A stretch of DNA of 6,637 nt, from NCBI GenBank assembly GCA_002292955.1, contig DBCH01000152.1, forward strand, positions 1 to 6,637, given 5' to 3'. This DNA comes from Microbacteriaceae bacterium UBA963. Its GTDB lineage: Bacteria > Actinomycetota > Actinomycetes > Actinomycetales > Microbacteriaceae. Within the stretch, counting starts at the first letter, position 1. Each line of letters starts with the position of its first letter. Both the position numbers and the translations under genes were made by a program. Shown here one piece after another: positions 5,127 to 6,637 of this stretch. The notes beneath the pieces were generated by a model, which saw only the letters and a program-made list of their open reading frames with translations, ran no database searches and was not told where the DNA came from.

Positions 5127-6320
5127 ATGGAGCGCAGGTCGATTGTCGTTGCCGGTGGTGGCCCCACCGGGCTGGCCGTAGCACTGGGGTTGGCCCAGCG
5201 CGGGGCTGAGGTCACGGTGCTCGATCGGGCGTCGGCCCCCAGCAATGCACCGCGTGCCCTGGCCTACCTGCACACCGTTCTGCCCGGCTTTGCCGAGCTG
5301 GGTGTGCTCGACGACATTGTGGCCGAGGCCGCCATTGGCGACGGCATGAACTTTATCGATCACGACTCGGGCGAGACCTTCCACATGACGCTCGATGTGA
5401 TTGCCGACGACGTGCCCTACGCGTTTGTTCCCCAGGTGGGCCAAGACCGGGTGGGTCAGATTCTGCTGCGCCACCTCGCGAAGTTCGACAACGTTGAGGT
5501 GCTTTACGACCACGACATCACGGGCATCAGCCCGGATGACGCGTCGGTCACCGTTACGGTGGCCACAGCGCAGGGCGAGAAGCAGTTTGTGGCCGATTGG
5601 CTCGTGGGAGCCGACGGGGCATCGAGTTCGGTGCGTCGACTTCTCGATCTCGCTTTTGAGGGCATGACCTGGCCCGACAAGTTTGTCTCCACCAACGTGC
5701 GCGCCGATCTGGGTTCTGCCGGCATGAAGATTGCCAACTGGCGCATCGACCCGGTTTACGGCGCGGTGATTGCGCGGTACTCCGACGACAACCTGTGGCG
5801 CTTTACCTACAAAGAGGATGCCGAGCTGCCCGATGAGGGGCTCGAAGAGCGCATTCACGCCCACTTTGCGACGGCCATGCCCGGCAACCTGCCCTACGAG
5901 CTCGTGCAGTTTGCGCCGTACCGCATTCATCAGCGCGCTACGGAGTCGTTCCTCTTTGGTCGGGTGCTGCTGGCGGGGGATGCCGCACACGTCACCAACC
6001 CCATCGGTGGGCTGGGTCTCACGGGCGGTTTTCTCGATTCCTTCGTGCTCTCCGAAGCCCTGGCCGCCGTGGTGCACGGTGAGGCACCCGACAGCGTTCT
6101 CGATCGTTACGCCGAAGAACGCCGGCGAGTGTTTCTCGAGTACGTCTCGCCCACGGCGTCGTTCAACAAGGGCATGCTCTTCGATGACCACGCCCCCGAA
6201 GTTAAGCAGGGCATGCTGGGCGGATTACGCCACGTGCTCAACGACCGCGAGGTGCGGCGCCAAGACCTGCTCGGCTGGCAGGCCATGGTGACTCCCTCCG
6301 TTCTCTCATCGCAGAGCTAG
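5127..6320 (+). CDS. Class A FAD-dependent monooxygenase (PHBH/UbiH-like, single-component)
   Basis: A cytoplasmic flavoprotein of 397 aa expected to hydroxylate an aromatic or related substrate with NAD(P)H and O2. It has the PHBH fold motifs: FAD fingerprint GGGPTG (10-15) with the acidic end of strand 2 at VLDR (31-34), the DG motif VGADGASSSVRR (160-171) and the GD motif LLAGDAAHVTNPIGGLGLTGG (from 281), where Asp285 should hold the FAD ribityl chain. In the last motif LTGG replaces the more usual LNxG, a variant I associate with a subgroup of these enzymes. Unlike the large hydroxylase at the window start it has no thioredoxin-like C-terminal domain; the sequence after about 345 is a short helical tail. 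It follows the MFS gene by 57 bp and precedes the SDR by 39 bp, so the three are probably co-transcribed. The exact substrate cannot be inferred; salicylate-, hydroxybenzoate- and quinone-type hydroxylations are all possible. Confidence 0.9.
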   Translation: MERRSIVVAGGGPTGLAVALGLAQRGAEVTVLDRASAPSNAPRALAYLHTVLPGFAELGVLDDIVAEAAIGDGMNFIDHDSGETFHMTLDVIADDVPYAFVPQVGQDRVGQILLRHLAKFDNVEVLYDHDITGISPDDASVTVTVATAQGEKQFVADWLVGADGASSSVRRLLDLAFEGMTWPDKFVSTNVRADLGSAGMKIANWRIDPVYGAVIARYSDDNLWRFTYKEDAELPDEGLEERIHAHFATAMPGNLPYELVQFAPYRIHQRATESFLFGRVLLAGDAAHVTNPIGGLGLTGGFLDSFVLSEALAAVVHGEAPDSVLDRYAEERRRVFLEYVSPTASFNKGMLFDDHAPEVKQGMLGGLRHVLNDREVRRQDLLGWQAMVTPSVLSSQS

Positions 6321-6359
6321 CGGGGAATCGTGGCTGACAACGGGTTAGCGGAAGTGGAT

Positions 6360-6637
6360 ATGACTGAAATGGCAATCGCGTCGTTCGACGGTCTGGTCTG
6401 TGTGGTTACGGGCGGTGCTTCGGGCATCGGCCGGGGCATTGCCGAGGCCTTGGTGCGCGAGGGTGCGCACGTGGTGATTGCCGACATTGAAGAGGGTGTG
6501 CTCACCGAGACGGCCCGGCAGATTGGTGCAACGCCCGTGCTCACCGATGTGAGCGAGCGCGCCAGCGTGCAGGCTTTGGCCGATCGCGTGCTAGCTGAGC
6601 ACGGCCGCATCGACATTGTGTTCAACAACGCCGGGGT
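6360..6637 (+). CDS. Short-chain dehydrogenase/reductase (3' end cut by window)
   Basis: N-terminal 92 residues of a classical SDR, an NAD(P)-dependent oxidoreductase of about 250 aa in full. The Rossmann motif TGGASGIG is at 17-24. Asp42 ends strand 2 (VVIAD), which favours NAD(H) over NADP(H). DVS (63-65) contacts the adenine ring and NNAG is at 89-92, just before the edge. The catalytic Ser-Tyr-Lys lie outside, so activity cannot be confirmed. I chose the ATG at 6360, with GGAAG 5 nt upstream and a normal-length N-terminus; a GTG at 6330 with GGGGA 3 nt upstream is in frame and would add 10 residues. It probably oxidises an alcohol or dihydrodiol-like intermediate, or reduces a ketone, in the pathway served by the preceding monooxygenase, but that is context-based inference. 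Confidence 0.88.
   Translation, partial: MTEMAIASFDGLVCVVTGGASGIGRGIAEALVREGAHVVIADIEEGVLTETARQIGATPVLTDVSERASVQALADRVLAEHGRIDIVFNNAG

Noticed and set aside
4502..5209. Plus-strand frame (235 codons) overlapping the transporter and the start of the monooxygenase
   Set aside because: Out of frame with both; the His/Arg/Gly-rich product is typical of a shifted frame.
4770..6191. Long minus-strand open frame (473 codons) opposite the end of the transporter and most of the small monooxygenase
   Set aside because: It is the antisense of two clear protein families, is rich in His/Gly/Arg with no recognisable domain, and long antisense frames are expected in GC-rich codon-biased DNA.

Overview
The window comes from a GC-rich bacterium, most likely an actinobacterium. 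Hand counts give about 65% G+C inside the transporter gene. Two genes use GTG or TTG starts, and the gene families are those common in soil actinobacteria; a Microbacteriaceae-type host is my guess and is not proven. No rRNA, tRNA, CRISPR array, insertion sequence or origin is visible.

Layout. (a) Positions 1-1889, minus strand: a nearly complete large flavoprotein aromatic hydroxylase of the phenol 2-monooxygenase / 3-hydroxybenzoate 4-monooxygenase family; only its last few codons are missing. (b) Positions 1890-2068: a divergent control region with an AT-rich island, overlapping dyads, a promoter candidate and a chain of 5-codon mini-ORFs. (c) Positions 2069-2731, plus strand: an IclR-family regulator with a shortened effector domain. 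(d) Positions 2877-3688: a two-gene toxin-antitoxin operon made of a DUF1778 (TacA-type) ribbon-helix-helix antitoxin and a GNAT acetyltransferase toxin (TacT/AtaT type). The genes overlap by 4 nt and the toxin gene is locally much poorer in G+C. (e) Positions 3689-3797: a spacer with two hairpins and a cluster of GCGCAC hexamers. (f) Positions 3798-6637: a probable operon of a CynX/NimT-like MFS transporter, a small class A FAD monooxygenase (397 aa) and a short-chain dehydrogenase cut by the window end.

Reading as a whole: two class A flavin hydroxylases, an IclR regulator, an MFS permease and an SDR are the usual parts of a peripheral aromatic-degradation island. The permease would import an aromatic acid or related compound, the hydroxylases would add ring hydroxyls, the SDR would oxidise or reduce a side chain or ring intermediate, and the IclR protein would respond to a pathway compound. 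The substrate cannot be named from sequence alone, and no ring-cleavage dioxygenase lies in the window. The toxin-antitoxin pair looks like an insertion between the regulator and the transport/oxidation operon.

The features most worth a second look are the chain of four start codons spaced exactly 14 nt apart that leads into the regulator, the compact IclR effector domain, the Ala in place of the third Gly of the large hydroxylase's FAD fingerprint, and the regulatory-looking spacer upstream of the transporter. I found no clear new defence or mobile system.
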